This document shows positions 20,993 to 21,172 of a DNA stretch of 21,172 nt, piece after piece. The stretch spans positions 1 to 21,172 of the forward strand of contig CBDUYN010000174.1 of the NCBI GenBank assembly GCA_965371445.1, read 5' to 3'. This DNA is from DASWIG01 sp965371445 (GTDB taxonomy: Bacteria > Acidobacteriota > Thermoanaerobaculia > Multivoradales > J023). Each line of letters starts with the position of its first letter. Within the stretch, counting starts at the first letter, position 1. Both the position numbers and the translations under genes were made by a program. The notes beneath the pieces are model-generated. The model searched no databases. It saw only the letters and a program-made list of their open reading frames with translations, and had not been told where the DNA came from.

Positions 20993-21021
20993 TTCACCCC
21001 AGGGCGCGGAGCTGCTATACT
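20993..21021 (+). promoter_or_regulatory. Promoter of the last ORF
   Basis: TTCACC (20993-20998), a 17-bp spacer and TATACT (21016-21021). Transcription would begin at about 21028, the A of the ATG, so the mRNA is predicted to be leaderless. Confidence 0.6.
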
Positions 21022-21027
21022 CGCGGC

Positions 21028-21172
21028 ATGGCTCTCCCCGCACCCAAGATCGACCCCCTTCCCGACTCCTCTCCCCGATTCCCTCGGGAAGTCGCCGACG
21101 GGCCTCACGGCGCCGTTTTTCGGCCGGTCGAGAAGCCGAACGGCGAGCTCATCATCGAGCAGCTCCCGCTGA
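21028..21172 (+). CDS. Start of an unidentified protein, cut by the window end
   Basis: ATG at 21028 opens at least 48 codons without a stop: MALPAPKIDPLPDSSPRFPR, then GAVFRPVEKPNGELIIEQLP. The beginning is proline-rich and polar, with no signal peptide. No family can be named from this part. The well-placed promoter directly before the ATG is the main support for a real gene. Confidence 0.55.
   Translation, partial: MALPAPKIDPLPDSSPRFPREVADGPHGAVFRPVEKPNGELIIEQLPL

Overview
The window is high-GC DNA from a Gram-negative bacterium: it encodes an outer-membrane barrel protein, a LolA-type periplasmic carrier and Lol/MacB-type ABC proteins. The style (secreted protein with a helical N-terminal repeat, in-frame 42-bp tandem repeats, intergenic palindromes) is compatible with Acidobacteriota, but no rRNA or marker gene fixes the taxon. 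Position 1 looks like a contig end: bases 1-55 are an exact reverse complement of 20090-20144, and 55 is a common assembler k-mer size.

Layout. (a) 1-2199, read on the minus strand: an integron-like arm with a truncated tyrosine recombinase (IntI-type C-terminus), then a run of attC-like palindromes, then a cassette with a 306-aa secreted protein. (b) 2271-17048, the chromosomal core: a 295-aa helical protein, a 217-bp nested palindrome, a six-unit 42-bp tandem repeat, a SAM methyltransferase divergent from an MgtE magnesium channel, a five-gene minus-strand operon (outer-membrane barrel, ABC ATPase, two FtsX-type permeases, LolA-like carrier), a small gene plus a broken nucleotidyltransferase, an SDR oxidoreductase, and a 1340-aa helical-repeat/beta-rich protein. 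(c) 17260-20144, read on the plus strand: a second, inverted copy of the integrase scar and palindrome array, then two real cassettes, a double methylglyoxal-synthase-like protein and a DUF4258/YgiT toxin-antitoxin pair. (d) 20145-21172: a 270-bp nested palindrome, a stretch without a convincing gene, and the start of a leaderless ORF that leaves the window.

The main discovery is the pair of outward-facing, inverted integron remnants. About 730-760 bp are shared between 2100-1371 (minus) and 17261-18019 (plus), and the similarity stops at the G^TT of a core site, where each side carries a different cassette. The right cassette (18020-19478) is validated by sequence: its 5' end, joined to the crossover G, gives GTTATACGGC, the perfect complement of its own R'' box GCCGTATAAC. 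The next cassette passes the same test. In front of the gene-bearing cassettes are several units of about 60-110 bp that consist almost only of attC and hold no separate gene.

The most unusual gene is the 357-aa cassette protein: two methylglyoxal-synthase-like domains in tandem, the second with all recognisable catalytic residues, the first with the fold motifs but without the catalytic acids. Its biological role is unknown; a stress or defence function is only an inference from its integron setting.
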